Assembly: GCA_035048495.1 (NCBI GenBank)
Contig: CM068541.1
Coordinates: 17,181,929-17,245,928 of the forward strand
From: Euptelea pleiosperma
Taxonomy: Eukaryota > Streptophyta > Magnoliopsida > Ranunculales > Eupteleaceae
Length of the DNA: 64,000 bases
Direction: 5' to 3'
The position numbers and the translations under genes were made by a program. Below, piece after piece: positions 50,301 to 60,442 of the stretch. Each line of letters starts with the position of its first letter. Position 1 is the stretch's first letter. The notes under the pieces were generated by a model. It was not told the origin of the DNA, made no database searches, and worked only from the letters and a program-made list of their open reading frames with translations.

Positions 50301-52945
50301 GTGAATAGTAAAAACGACCTGTTTAAATGGTTTTAACGGCCGTTTAAACGTTAACGCCACAAGCCCGTTTCCATTAAAACTTGTTTTGACGCTTTGAATT
50401 TAATGACCATTTTTTTCATTTCAACGGCCGTTAAAATCGTTTTAATAGCCGTTAAATTCTGGAAATTCTGAAAAAAGGTTGTTAAATCCATTAAATTCCG
50501 TTTTTTTTTTAAATTTTCGAATTTTGAATTTCAGCGCCATTTTTTCCATTTGTTTCCGTTAAAATCATTAAAATCTGTTAAAATCCATTTTTTTTCTATT
50601 TTTTCACTTTTGCCCCTGGCCGTTTCAATCCATTTTAACGGTTTTGTCGTTAACGCCCCCAGCCTGTTAAACCATTAAAACGGCCTCCTTTAAACCTTGG
50701 TATGTATATACAACTGAAAGGATGTTCAATATATAAAATATAAAAGCAGTGTGACCAAAGGTGAATTCCCACACGATTGCGTGGTTTGGCCAAACATCCA
50801 TTCGGTCATAGTCCTCTAAGAGTGTGCCACATGGCTCAAATTGTGTCCTGTAACGGGAGCCCGTCATTGTAGGGTGGTGCTGCAACTTGAACGGGCTCAA
50901 CCCGAGCCCGACGGGTTGAACCCAACGTTAGGGTTGGGTTGGGTTAGCTATTTCAGAACTTGGGTTGGGCTTGGGCTAGATTTTTGGTAACCCGATCAAA
51001 TTGGGTTAGGTTAGGGTTGAGGCTCGGCCCAACCCGACCCAACTTGAGCCCGACATACAAACTACATATATGTATTAGTATACCGACAAATAACTACACT
51101 ACATTTTGGCAAATGCACCAACCCATAAATGTTTGTCCTTAAAAACTACAACCCTGGTGTGAGATTACAAAATGTCCTTGAAACTACGTTTTGATATTTT
51201 ATGTGATCGGTTGATATTGAAAATATCATGTTTTCTTTGAAGATTATTTTTGATTATTTATTTACTAACTTTTATCATGCATTTAAGTTAATAAACTTTT
51301 CTTTTATTATGAAAATATCATGTTTTCTTTTATGAGGTAATGGAATTTAATGGTTGGCATAACGGTTATTGTATTGATGATTAATAAATTATTTTAATAT
51401 GAAAAAAAATTAGCAATCTTTGGAATCTACAAAAAAATTAAGAAATTGACCAACCCGACCAACCCGACTAACCCTATCGGGTTGGGTTGGAAAATCTAGG
51501 CCCGACCTTGGGTTGGGTTGGGTTAGGGTTCACAGCCTTTATGGTTGGGTTGGGCTAGGGTTGACCTCCAACCTGACCCAACCCGCCCGAGTTGCAGCCC
51601 TACTCGGAATATCCAATGAAAAGAGAATTCTCATTAGGTGGGTCGCGCAAGAAAAAATTTGCTGGTCCCCGTCCAAATATTTGACACGTACCCTTTGTTA
51701 ACCGCCCTTAACAAATTAACCAAGGGGTTAACATGGGTTGTGTTTAGGCCTTGAAGTACGTGTATGACATTTTGGCAGGGGGACCTTCAAATTTTGAAGG
51801 AACCCCGGACCAAGGAATTATTTCTCGGTAGGTCGCACAGTCCCACAATAATGGTGGTTTCAACTCTCACAGCCTGAACACACAATAACTACGTAGACTG
51901 TACCAGACAAGCCACTTCCCCAAAAGAGTAAAACTTCGCAGACCAACGTCGACGATTTCATGAGCCAAGTGGCGCACTATTAGAGGATGTGACCGTATGG
52001 CTGTTTGGCGAATCATAAGTGGACCTACAAACCAAAAAATCAGCCCGATTAGTGATTTAAAGCCTTCCCTGGACCAAGGAATTATTTCTCGGTAGGTCGC
52101 ACAGTCCCACAATAATGGTGGTCTCAACTCTCACAGCCTGAACACACAATAACTACGTAGACTGTACCAGACAAGCCACTTCCCCAAAAGAGTAAAACTT
52201 CGCAGACCAACGTCGACGATTTCATGAGCCAAGTGGCGCACTATTAGAGGATGTGACCGTATGGCTGTTTGGCGAATCATAAGTGGACCTACAAACCAAA
52301 AAATCAGCCCGATTAGTGATTTAAAGCCTTTCGATTTTTGTACCTCAAATAGTCGTCAATGATGATCAAATTCATACAGTTAAAATCAACCCATGAAAAT
52401 GACTCCAATCCAACGCTTAGAAATCACTAATAAGGTTGATTTTTGGTTTGAGATCCACTTAAGTAAGGATTGATCAAACATCAGTACAGTCAGTGTCCTC
52501 TAAAAACATGCCATGTGGCTCAGACTTTTGGCCGTCAGCAGCTTCCATGACCGTCGCGGTCATGGAAGTTTTACTCCTTTCCCAAAGAGCCCCACAAAGG
52601 AGAAAAAAACACAGAAAAAGGAAAAAATTAAACAAGTAAAATATATATATAAGAAGCAAATAAAAAAATACTGTAGTTCTTGATGGTTTCATGAAAGAAG
52701 GGTAGGACACGTGGTACGATGTCATGAGAGAGGGTCATGGGCTTGGATTGTGCTTCTTTCGTCAAGCTCATGGAATCTTTGAGGTTGCCGTACAATAACC
52801 TGTAGGGAGGACCACTGATGCCTTGTTTCCGTAAGTACCTCTCCAGTTTCATGGGCTTCCACCATATCGAATACAACACTTTCAAAGCCCATGAAATCAC
52901 GAATAGAACGGAGATTACAGCCGAAACAAACAGAAACTCACCCAT
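44337..52945 (-). CDS. Chimeric CYP72A-like P450 with a 6-kb intron 1
   Basis: Exons in reading order: 52672-52945, 46407-46627, 45922-46166, 44864-45251, 44337-44762. Sizes and phases equal those of gene a, giving 517 residues with no stop. I-helix AGQETT, EVLR, PERF and haem [10 protein letters not shown] are present. The two stops and the donor loss of pseudogene b are absent. The 3' flank and the last part of exon 5 are type a; the rest is type b. Intron 1 (46628-52671, 6044 bp) holds a foldback element, the mitochondrial block, two MITEs and a 264-bp tandem repeat. The exon 1 donor has A in place of G at its last base, making codon 92 Ser or Arg depending on the join and weakening the site. 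Whether the intron is spliced in vivo is unknown. Confidence 0.8.
46706..47142. mobile_element. Foldback element, unit 3 copy
   Basis: Counterpart of 16828-17263, inside intron 1 of the chimeric gene. Confidence 0.55.
47561..50110. other. Mitochondrial-derived block, unit 3 copy
   Basis: Counterpart of 17683-20230, inside intron 1 of the chimeric P450. cox2 fragment at 47561-47699, gypsy RT relic at 48784-48885 (minus), copia RT relic at 49458-49621, nad6 fragment at 49931-50110. The copia catalytic box reads YVVD here where units 1 and 2 keep YVDD. The nad6 piece reads FVVMVF and PVTG, at those sites mostly closer to the plant mitochondrial protein than units 1 and 2 (FVFMMF and PVTS). Confidence 0.75.
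50308..50699. mobile_element. Truncated hAT MITE, unit 3 copy
   Basis: Counterpart of 20428-20819. Confidence 0.6.
50870..51602. mobile_element. GGGTTGGG-arm MITE, unit 3 copy
   Basis: Counterpart of 20990-21722, with several differences in the arms. Confidence 0.55.
51807..52330. repeat. 264-bp direct tandem duplication
   Basis: The block starting ggaccaaggaattatttctc at 51807 repeats at 52071 with a 264-bp period, and both copies end ttaaagcctt. The duplicated block spans the point where units 1 and 2 break off (51960), so it lies across the segment's right edge. Confidence 0.85.
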
Positions 52946-54242
52946 TTTTCTCTTTTTTTTTCGACAGAAACCAAGATACTCAGAGATGATAATGGCCGGT
53001 GGTCTTTTAAATCATAACCAGTAATGAAATTACCTCTCTTTCTACTTAATTACCGAGAATGCCATTGCATATGCGTCGACGACTCTGCTTGCTTGCGTGA
53101 CAAGTTTAAATGCGTCGACTTGCCAATGCAGCTGGTCCACTCACGACTCTACCCGAGTCGGTTCGACAACATTTCCTGTCTGGATTCCGGAATCTGGATG
53201 GAGATGTTGGGTGAAATGTTTGGATGCTGCACATGTGCATGGTTCGTAAATCCAAATCATCCCCATTAAAGGATCTCATCCATCGATCTTGAGCTAAAAC
53301 TTCGGAGTTGGAACAACTAGGAAAATATCATCATATCGTTAACAATTCAAAACCCCAAAAAGGGAGGTACATAAGAGGTTTGGAATTGAGCATCAGTATA
53401 AATTTTTGACCATGGTTGACCACCCAGGTGACGACAGCCAAAAAATTGAATGTCCCTGATTGATAATTAATTCGGTGGTGGACCAAGTGGAAAAAATTAA
53501 TTGAATGACCCTGATTGATAATTATTTAATTTCCTACAATCCTCATCAGCCAATAATTTTGGCCCGTGGCCCGGCTAGGGCCAGCTCGGCCTGATATGGT
53601 CCTTGGACCAGGGCCTGGCCCAAAATCAGTCCAAATCAGCCCAGACCGGCCCGAGAATGGCCCTTTAGCCTTAAGGCGTTGTAAATCAAGCATCTCTTTG
53701 GCACTGTAACGGAGGAAGGTACAATCCTTATCAGCCAATAGTTTTGTTTGTAAACCATTTAAATCATTAATTGCATATAAGGACTTAATGATGATCACCA
53801 CGTCAATCATTTATTAAAGTGAATATTAACTACACTATTAATGTCAATTATTGGAACGACGTTAAATGGTCTGCAAAATTTCCCAAAATGCTGTTGTTGT
53901 GTTACAACGTCATTTTAATCAATATTTGTTGTAGTGCATATTGAGATTAATCACTATCTGAAGGTGAAATAGAGATAACCTGTTAACTTGTATTTAAGGA
54001 GAGAGTTTGTTACGAAGATACAATGTGGCAAGGTTCCCATTCATCGATGTGATTGCCTTACAAAGGTATACAAAAGTCAATCTTCTTCCAATGATCAGAT
54101 AAACATGAGTATCTAAATTAAGAAAGGAAAAGATTGTGATAGGTGTGTAGATCGTCTCTTTCCCTCTATACCTTTGCATACTTGTTACAACTTGTGCACA
54201 AGTCGACGACCAAAAGTCTCCACCTTAACGTTATCTCTATGA
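52946..54242. other. Upstream flank of the chimeric P450; mixed repeats
   Basis: From 53045 to 53395 it matches the upstream side of gene a (tggatggagatgttgggtga and following). 53520-53740 matches the GC-rich block and following sequence at 4400-4860. No gene is supported. A plus-strand frame at 53024-53269 is a repeat shadow. Confidence 0.5.
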
Positions 54243-55955
54243 GAAACGAGATGAATATTGGTGCAATGAGATACTGTACTAGAACCTCGAAGTTCAATTT
54301 TACTTATCAGTAAAGGACTCTTCAATACTCATTCCGTGTTTTTGGTGTTGCCATTTTCTTGAATCTCTTTAAAATTGGATTCCATTAGCAAGCCCAATAA
54401 GTCATCATTACTTGCATTTTCCATTTTTATAGCGTTCTCCCTCTTATTGATGATACCCCTTAACAACGCTTGAGTTTCTTTGTCAATTTCCTCCATCTTA
54501 TTGTTTCTTTTTGTGGGAAGAAATCTGCATTCAAATGGTGTTGGTGAGGCAAAGAAATTGAAAGATAGGGAAAGTTACGATATTTATCATTTAGTTCTCT
54601 CTAATTTCACCTTTTCTCTTCCATGTAAAAACATAAACATTAAATGAGATGGAACTTCATCCAGAAATCAAACCAGGATCCTATAACACATCTATTACTA
54701 TGATTTTACATTTCAAACACCACATATCGATGTTTAGTGTAGCATTTTAAGGAATATACATTTCCATAAAATCGTGATAATATAGATCCGTAATTGCAAT
54801 TTTATTATAGTGAGGAATTTTTGTAGCATTCTATTTTTCATCAGCATAGATTACTGCATCTATAATTATTCACATCGATTTTCCTCTAATGGCAAAAACT
54901 AAAGGGGCATTTGGGAACGAGAAGTAAAAGCACTTCTACTTGTAGTAGAAGTTACTAGTTGATTTTTACCTCCAAAAAAGTCATAAAAATCAAAAGCGTT
55001 AAGAGGCCTTCTAATTTTTGAGAAGTAATTCTCTTAGAAGTTAAAAGCTAAAAATTTTAGCTTCAGTTTTAAGTTAGTTTTTAACTTTTCAAAAGTTAAA
55101 ATATGAAACACATCCAAACTAACTTTTTAACTTTTTGGCTTATAAAAGTCAATAAGTCACTTATTTTTGTGTTGCCAAATGCCCCATAAATTATTTTTGC
55201 TAGAGTCTAACCAATGCAAAATTTCAACCCAATCAGAAAGCTTATGCATACCTAAAACCTGGGATATATATGGACTTAACAACTTGGATAATAAGTTCAG
55301 CTTGTTCATTTTGGAGTTGGAATATCCGCTTCCCTTCTTTATAGTTACTACCAAATGAGGTCCGAGAAATGACATCTACAGTTAAATTTTGGAGTTCAGG
55401 CTACACATCCAATTCACACGACCCCTCCGACGGAACCAATTTGTAACATTTGCTTACCAACTCGCTACAACTAGTATAAAACGCAGGTAACATCTACTAT
55501 ACCAAACACCAATGAAAAAATTAAGCAATATCAACATCATGTTATAATGAAAAGATGCAACTATATGTCACGGGTAAAGATGATGGTTACCCATGACATA
55601 TAATTGTATTTTCTAGCTCATTTTCATTTTTTTTCGTCATGAAAAATATAGATATGATTCTAGCTAAATGTTAATAAACCTTCAGGTGCGTTCTTGAATC
55701 TAAATGTTTGAAAGGAGATCATGATAGAAAACAACCTTCAACTTTTCTAGATAGAAGGCTGGATTGATAATCCTTCTATGTTTAACCCATTGTTTACCTT
55801 CATAGCTTGCAAGCCCAATTGCTAACAACTTGCGAGTGGGTTTGATTTGGGCTTCACAATGTGACCAAACTTGTTAGGTAAAATATCCCTTACGAGTTAT
55901 GGGTCCATGATGTTCACCCTGGGAGTTGGTCCAAACCAATTAATAGATATCTTAC
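54243..55955 (-). pseudogene. Decayed CYP72A-like P450 (fourth locus)
   Basis: Remnants run in the order of gene a: 3' flank (54243-54320), exon 4 fragment (54321-54524), exon 3 (55252-55496), exon 2 (55736-55955). A deletion equal to about 814 bp of gene a, with 3 bp of microhomology (CTC), joins the 3' flank straight to mid exon 4, removing exon 5 with the haem cysteine and the I-helix. Exon 2 lacks one base near 55833 and carries a TAA at the same codon as pseudogene b. Exon 1 was not found. A PIF-like MITE interrupts the intron between exons 3 and 4. It cannot be functional. Confidence 0.88.
54903..55186. mobile_element. PIF/Harbinger-like MITE, TSD TAA
   Basis: About 284 bp with inverted ends GGGGCATTTGG and CCAAATGCCCC. 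TAA is on both sides (54900-54902 and 55187-55189). The interior is an imperfect hairpin of aagttaaaa-type sequence. It lies in an intron of the fourth P450 locus, and the matching intron of gene a has no insertion. Confidence 0.7.
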
Positions 55956-57099
55956 CTGCATTATTCAATTAGTAATAAATCCAGCTATTAAAGGGACTAA
56001 TGGAAATAACTCATCAGTTGAAATTCTTTTTAAGTAATGAGGCCATCATTGGTGAAGTTGTGTACTTTAATCCAAACAAACCTTAAATTATCTCTAGTTT
56101 TATCCTATATATGTACCGTCATTGAGAAATCTTAACTTCAAATGTCATATATTTATCTTTTTCTAATGTTTTGCTTGTTCTTTTCTAGCTGTATATCTGT
56201 CAGTATACAGATTTTATGACTAATTTCTTGATATATGTACAGAAACTGTTCACTCTTTGATATAGTTTTTTGGATTCTAGATTACATCAAAGTGTCATCT
56301 TGTGTAGTGTGTAAATGCCGAATTCCATAATTCACTTTATAAATTACTCGCGAAACAACATATTTAACCATGATTCACGATAAACTAAGGTAAATTTGAA
56401 TTTATTTCATAGTATAAATTGCTCAAGAAACAACACATTTAACCATGATTCACAATTAACCAAGGTAAATCTAGATTTATTTCATATTAGTTCGCTCTAA
56501 TTTTATTTACTTCAAATACCGTTAAAAGGAAATAGTATAAGAAAATATTCTTATGAAATTTAAATAGTATGATTGAAATCTGGTGAAAACAACATTTGAC
56601 CCACAATAGTCTAAAGAAAACTATAGGAACTAGTTAATCTCAACATGAATATATTTAGAGTAAAATGTAATCTAATTGGCATAATTAATGACACTAGGAT
56701 AAATATATCTTATGTTATAGGTAGACTTAGTAGATATTCTAGTAACCTAGGATATAAAAGATCATAGAATACCTAAATCTTGCCATGTGATGGGGCATAC
56801 ATATATGAATTAGTGACGACATAATCTCAACCTATGTTATAGGATATTACAAAATCTAGATTCAATGGAAATAAAAAGTTGAGTGATTTTTAAGAGATAC
56901 TACATAGTAAAGATTGCCTCAATGGTCGACCTTCATAGCATAAATTCAAATTAGTTTTCTGATATCCTTGTATTTTGTCCTAATCTTTCCTATATCAGTC
57001 TTTCTCACAAAATAAGACTATGGGTAAGAGAAATTGAATAAATATTAAGGTAAAATACAAAGATATTTGAAAATAAATTTTGATTTATGTTAAGAAGTT
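55956..57099. other. AT-rich stretch with a 75-bp tandem repeat
   Basis: No gene is recognised. Two copies of a 75-bp block (aacaacayatttaaccatg at its core) start at 56341 and 56416. The rest may be the eroded 5' part of the LINE that follows, but I see no domain. Confidence 0.5.
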
Positions 57100-57663
57100 C
57101 GACCTTCAAGGCAGTCTTCCTAGTTAGACAAACGGTGAAAATGTTCAAAGAAAAGAGGAAGAATTCTCACATCGTCTTTAGTGACATAGAAAAACATATA
57201 ATAGAGTCCCTAGAGAATTAATTTGATAGGCATTGGGAAAAAGAAAGCCCACATGGTATATTGACATCATTAAAGATATGTATGAGAGATCAAAAATTAA
57301 TGTTAGAACAAGTATTGGCGAGACAAATAAGTTTTCAATAACAGTAAGATTATAACACAGATCAACCCTATAAAGTCTCTACCTAGTTCCTTTAGTTATG
57401 AAAGAAGTACTACTTATATTTAAGATGATGTCCACTGGTGTATATTATTTGTCGATGACATAAGATTAGTTGACAAGGCTAGAGATAAGCTAAATGCAAA
57501 ACTAGAACTCTGGATGAATGTTTTGGAATCTAAAGGTTTTAAAAGAAGTCAAACTAAAACATTGTATAGGAAATACAATTTTAGTAAGTATGGACATATA
57601 TATGATCCGACGATTAAAATTGACAACTAGCAGATACCTCAAATAACAATTTTGTTACCTTAG
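57100..57663 (+). pseudogene. RTE-type LINE reverse transcriptase, 5' part
   Basis: Read across frameshifts, the plus strand gives NRVPREL, then KRKPTWYIDIIKDMYERSK, VRTSIGET, and around 57430 DDVHWCILFVDDIRLVDKAR followed by LNAKLELWMNVLESKGF. This is the order of RT blocks in plant RTE-type elements, where the catalytic box reads PWCMLFADDIVLVDE. Many stops and frameshifts show it is dead. It breaks off at 57663, where another element is inserted. Confidence 0.8.
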
Positions 57664-57810
57664 TGTTGACAGTGAAATGTGGACTACTTCGAAAATCACG
57701 ACCAAGGGACGTGAGAAGTAGGAGTCAAAGTCAAGTCAAAGTCAACTAAGGAAATGAGCAAAAGAAAGCATTGAGCATGTTTAAGAGCTTCATCCTGCAA
57801 ACTAACCACA

Positions 57811-58914
57811 CATGGTTGTGTAAAAGACAGAAGTACACAACCGTATGCTGTCAGATTTGGCGTAGTTTTCGAGAAAATTAACTTCTTCAATTTTTTTTTC
57901 AGATTTGGCCCATATTTATTAGAACTAATCACATACGGTTGTGTAGAACATAGGGATACAGAACTGTATGGCCTCAAAATTGCCAGATTAGCCATTGATT
58001 TTGAGAAAAATGGCATGTCTTGTTTTGAAGGTCTAGTAGCACATAATCAGATAAACTAATCACATACAGTTGTGTAAAATGGGGAAGTACACAACTGTAT
58101 GGTGTCAGATCATCAAGATCCACCGTTGATCTTGAGATATATGGCACATGTCGATTTGACAATCGGGATTGATCTAGATGAAAAAAATAATTACAATATG
58201 GTTGTATAGGCCTAGGAGCTACACAACAGTATAGGGTTAGATCTGGAAGATCAACAATGGATTAAGAGATATCTGAGGATCTTTATTTCAATGGTCCAGA
58301 TCAATCTGATAAGAAAAAGTAATCTCATACGGATGTGTGAAAGGGTATTTGGAGTAGATTTACTGGTTCGGATCTTCAATCGATTGGAACATGGGCAGAT
58401 TTTCAGAATCAAAGCAAGAAGTGATCACGACCATCCGATCAAGCTTGATCATGATCAACCCACGTTTGATCAACAAAACTAGCCTCATACGATTGCGTAG
58501 GATCTCCTACTACAAAATTGTATCCCTTCAGTTTTTTAGAATTACCCTTCATTTGCCCAAAAAACCACATACCCCATTTTCCTCGAAATGCATGCAAGAA
58601 TTAACAAAACTAACTCCATACGGTTGTGCAGGATCTCCTATTACACAACCGTATCCCTTTAGATTTTTAAAATCACCTTCCATTTGTTCATAAACTCCCA
58701 TACCTCATTTTTCTCTAGATGCGCGCATAATATGTAAGAAATAACTCCATATGGTTGTGTAGGATCTCCTACTACACAACCGTATGTCTTTACTTTTCCA
58801 AGATCCTTCACCATTTAGTTACAATCACATTTTCCATTTTTCTCGAGATGCGCACAGGATCTGCCAGATCCAATGACATACGGTTGTCTAGGATCTCCTA
58901 CTACACAACCGTAT
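57811..58914. repeat. Array of about nine hairpin units, ~130-bp period
   Basis: Units begin near 57811, 57932, 58063, 58196, 58321, 58486, 58616, 58748 and 58877. Each is an imperfect palindrome of about 38 bp: catacggttgtgtag, a short loop such as gatctcct, and actacacaaccgtatg. The fifth keeps only its left arm. The spacer sequence also repeats loosely (ttctcgagatgc). Confidence 0.85.
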
Positions 58915-59016
58915 ATGATTACTTTGTATAGATTGTTTGTGTTATTTGAGATACTTAAGTGTTTTTTTCCTTCCAAAATGTGAGTTTGCAACATGTGCAG
59001 ACCCCTCCCAGAACTC

Positions 59017-59023
59017 TATAAAT
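59017..59023 (+). promoter_or_regulatory. TATA box of the LTR-like insertion
   Basis: The stretch ctctataaatagagg is a textbook plant TATA box, about 100 bp after the last hairpin. It would drive plus-strand transcription starting near 59050 if the insertion is an LTR. Confidence 0.5.
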
Positions 59024-59752
59024 AGAGGACCCTGGGGACAGAAAAGATGAGATTTTTTCTAAGTTCAACAGGCTTATACTATGTCGAAATTCATCTAGAA
59101 TTAGACTTAGTATTTCCTTTTAAGATCCGTAATCCATTAAAGAAGTTATACAAAAGATTCATCAAGATAATTGATTTTTCTACTCTGGAACAGGTAAGAT
59201 TATGTTCTCATACAAACCTAAGGCTTTCCTCTTCTAAGAGCCTCTATTGGATGAGATACTACACGTGTTAACTGGAAGTACACATTTACCTTAAGAAGAT
59301 GGCTTGAAGCAAAAGAACAAGTCTATCCTTTGTGGATCTACCGATTCCACTTAGGATAGGTAAACAGTTAAAAATCTGGGATTAGAACATCATAAAGATC
59401 AAAGAATCCTATAAGACTATAACTGGATTAAATAGTAAAATAGGAAGTTCTAACTTGTATAGAGACCTCAGATAACATGGACCATCAGCACACCTAAAGA
59501 ACTTGTAAACAGAGGACTTCTTTGGTTGACATCGAATCGAGATCGTTGGACAACAATTTGGACGTCCCCTAATTCCTTAGTGTGACAGCCTAAGGAAAGA
59601 ATCCATGAATCTAACTTCCCTCAATATTCCTAGATCTAAATTCCACCTACCAAGCATCCTCAAACAGTAGAAAGGGGATGGACCAAAATGCCCACAACAC
59701 TTGGTTCTATATTTATAAGGAATGAGAGCTTGACGGCCGGGGGATACTTGCC

Positions 59753-60075
59753 CATAGAATTAGAACAAATTGGCTAAAGTGGGTACATGCTTCTAAAGTG
59801 CTATGTGATCAACGTGTGCCAATCAGATTAAAAGGAAAATTCTATAAGTTGACAATAAGAATGATGATGCTTGATGGAGCAAAATGTTTGATAATCAAGA
59901 AACAACATCTTTTTAAAATGAGTATAACCAAGGTAAAGATATCGAGATTGGATGTGTGGTAAGACATTGAAAGAAAAAAATAAAAATGAACTCGTTCATT
60001 AAAATATAAGAGTGGCCCCAATAACTGACAAAATGAGAGAGTCGATTGAGATGGTTTGGTCATGTATAACAAAGA
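59753..60075 (+). pseudogene. RTE-type LINE, 3' part
   Basis: The plus strand resumes with HRIRTNWLKWVHASKVLCDQ, then VPIRLKGKFYKLTIR and, after further frameshifts, the KMRESIEMVWSCI region that corresponds to MRESRLRWFGHV of RTE elements. This is the C-terminal part of the protein begun at 57100. About 50 bp of the LINE seem lost at the insertion point. Dead copy. Confidence 0.75.
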
Positions 60076-60418
60076 TCAATGAGTTAACCTTTAAAACCCC
60101 GAAAAAACCCTAAAAGGGCTTTTTTGTCAATTTTTTTCTTTACGGGATTTTTTTTTTCGCATTTCCCTTCATCAAACAACATAAACTAACTATTAGGATG
60201 CCTGCGAAGAGTTTCGATCAGTTCTGAGAAAATAATTTTTTCATGATTTTTAGGGTCATTCCATGCGGGGCCCACATTGGCTTAGTGGGACCAACGAAAT
60301 TTTAAGACTATAGTTAGTCCCGTGCATTTTTAATCTGATTTAGAAATTATTAGTATTTTTATTTTTATCGTTAACCTATGCTTTTATTATTATTGAATAC
60401 GTATATGTATTATACAAA
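60076..60418. other. No feature seen
   Basis: AT-rich sequence between the LINE and the microsatellite; I see nothing that can be named. Confidence 0.5.
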
Positions 60419-60442
60419 TATATATATATATATATATATATA
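60419..60442. repeat. (TA)n microsatellite
   Basis: An uninterrupted TA run of about 12 repeats. Confidence 0.9.

Larger units (their letters stand above)
40617..51960. repeat. Tandem segmental duplication, unit 3 (7.2 kb shorter)
   Basis: The third copy. The left part (to about 43880) is almost the same as unit 2. A 180-bp deletion lies near 43880-43925. Gene a and the region up to b exon 5 are missing (7016 bp). The right part is more diverged from units 1 and 2 than they are from each other, and it passes without a break into the original right flank at 51960. Confidence 0.9.
57664..59752. mobile_element. LTR-like insertion splitting the LINE
   Basis: The LINE stops at 57663 and resumes at 59753, so about 2.1 kb was inserted. 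The insertion opens TGTTGACAG, a common gypsy LTR start. A CA-ending stretch (gttggacaaca) near 59555 is followed by tttggacgtc, which weakly resembles a gypsy primer-binding site. It contains a 130-bp-period hairpin array and a TATA box. Most likely a single LTR with a scrap of internal sequence, possibly 57664-59555. No exact target duplication was found, and no coding domain. Confidence 0.5.

Noticed and set aside
53024..53269. 81-codon plus-strand frame upstream of the chimeric gene
   Set aside because: It lies in the dispersed repeat that also occurs upstream of gene a, where the frame is not kept.
54321..55955. Fourth functional P450
   Set aside because: The haem exon and I-helix are deleted, exon 2 has a frameshift and a stop, and exon 1 is missing.
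57811..58914. CRISPR-like regular repeat
   Set aside because: The units are palindromic and diverged, the spacers also repeat, and the setting is plant nuclear DNA with no cas genes.
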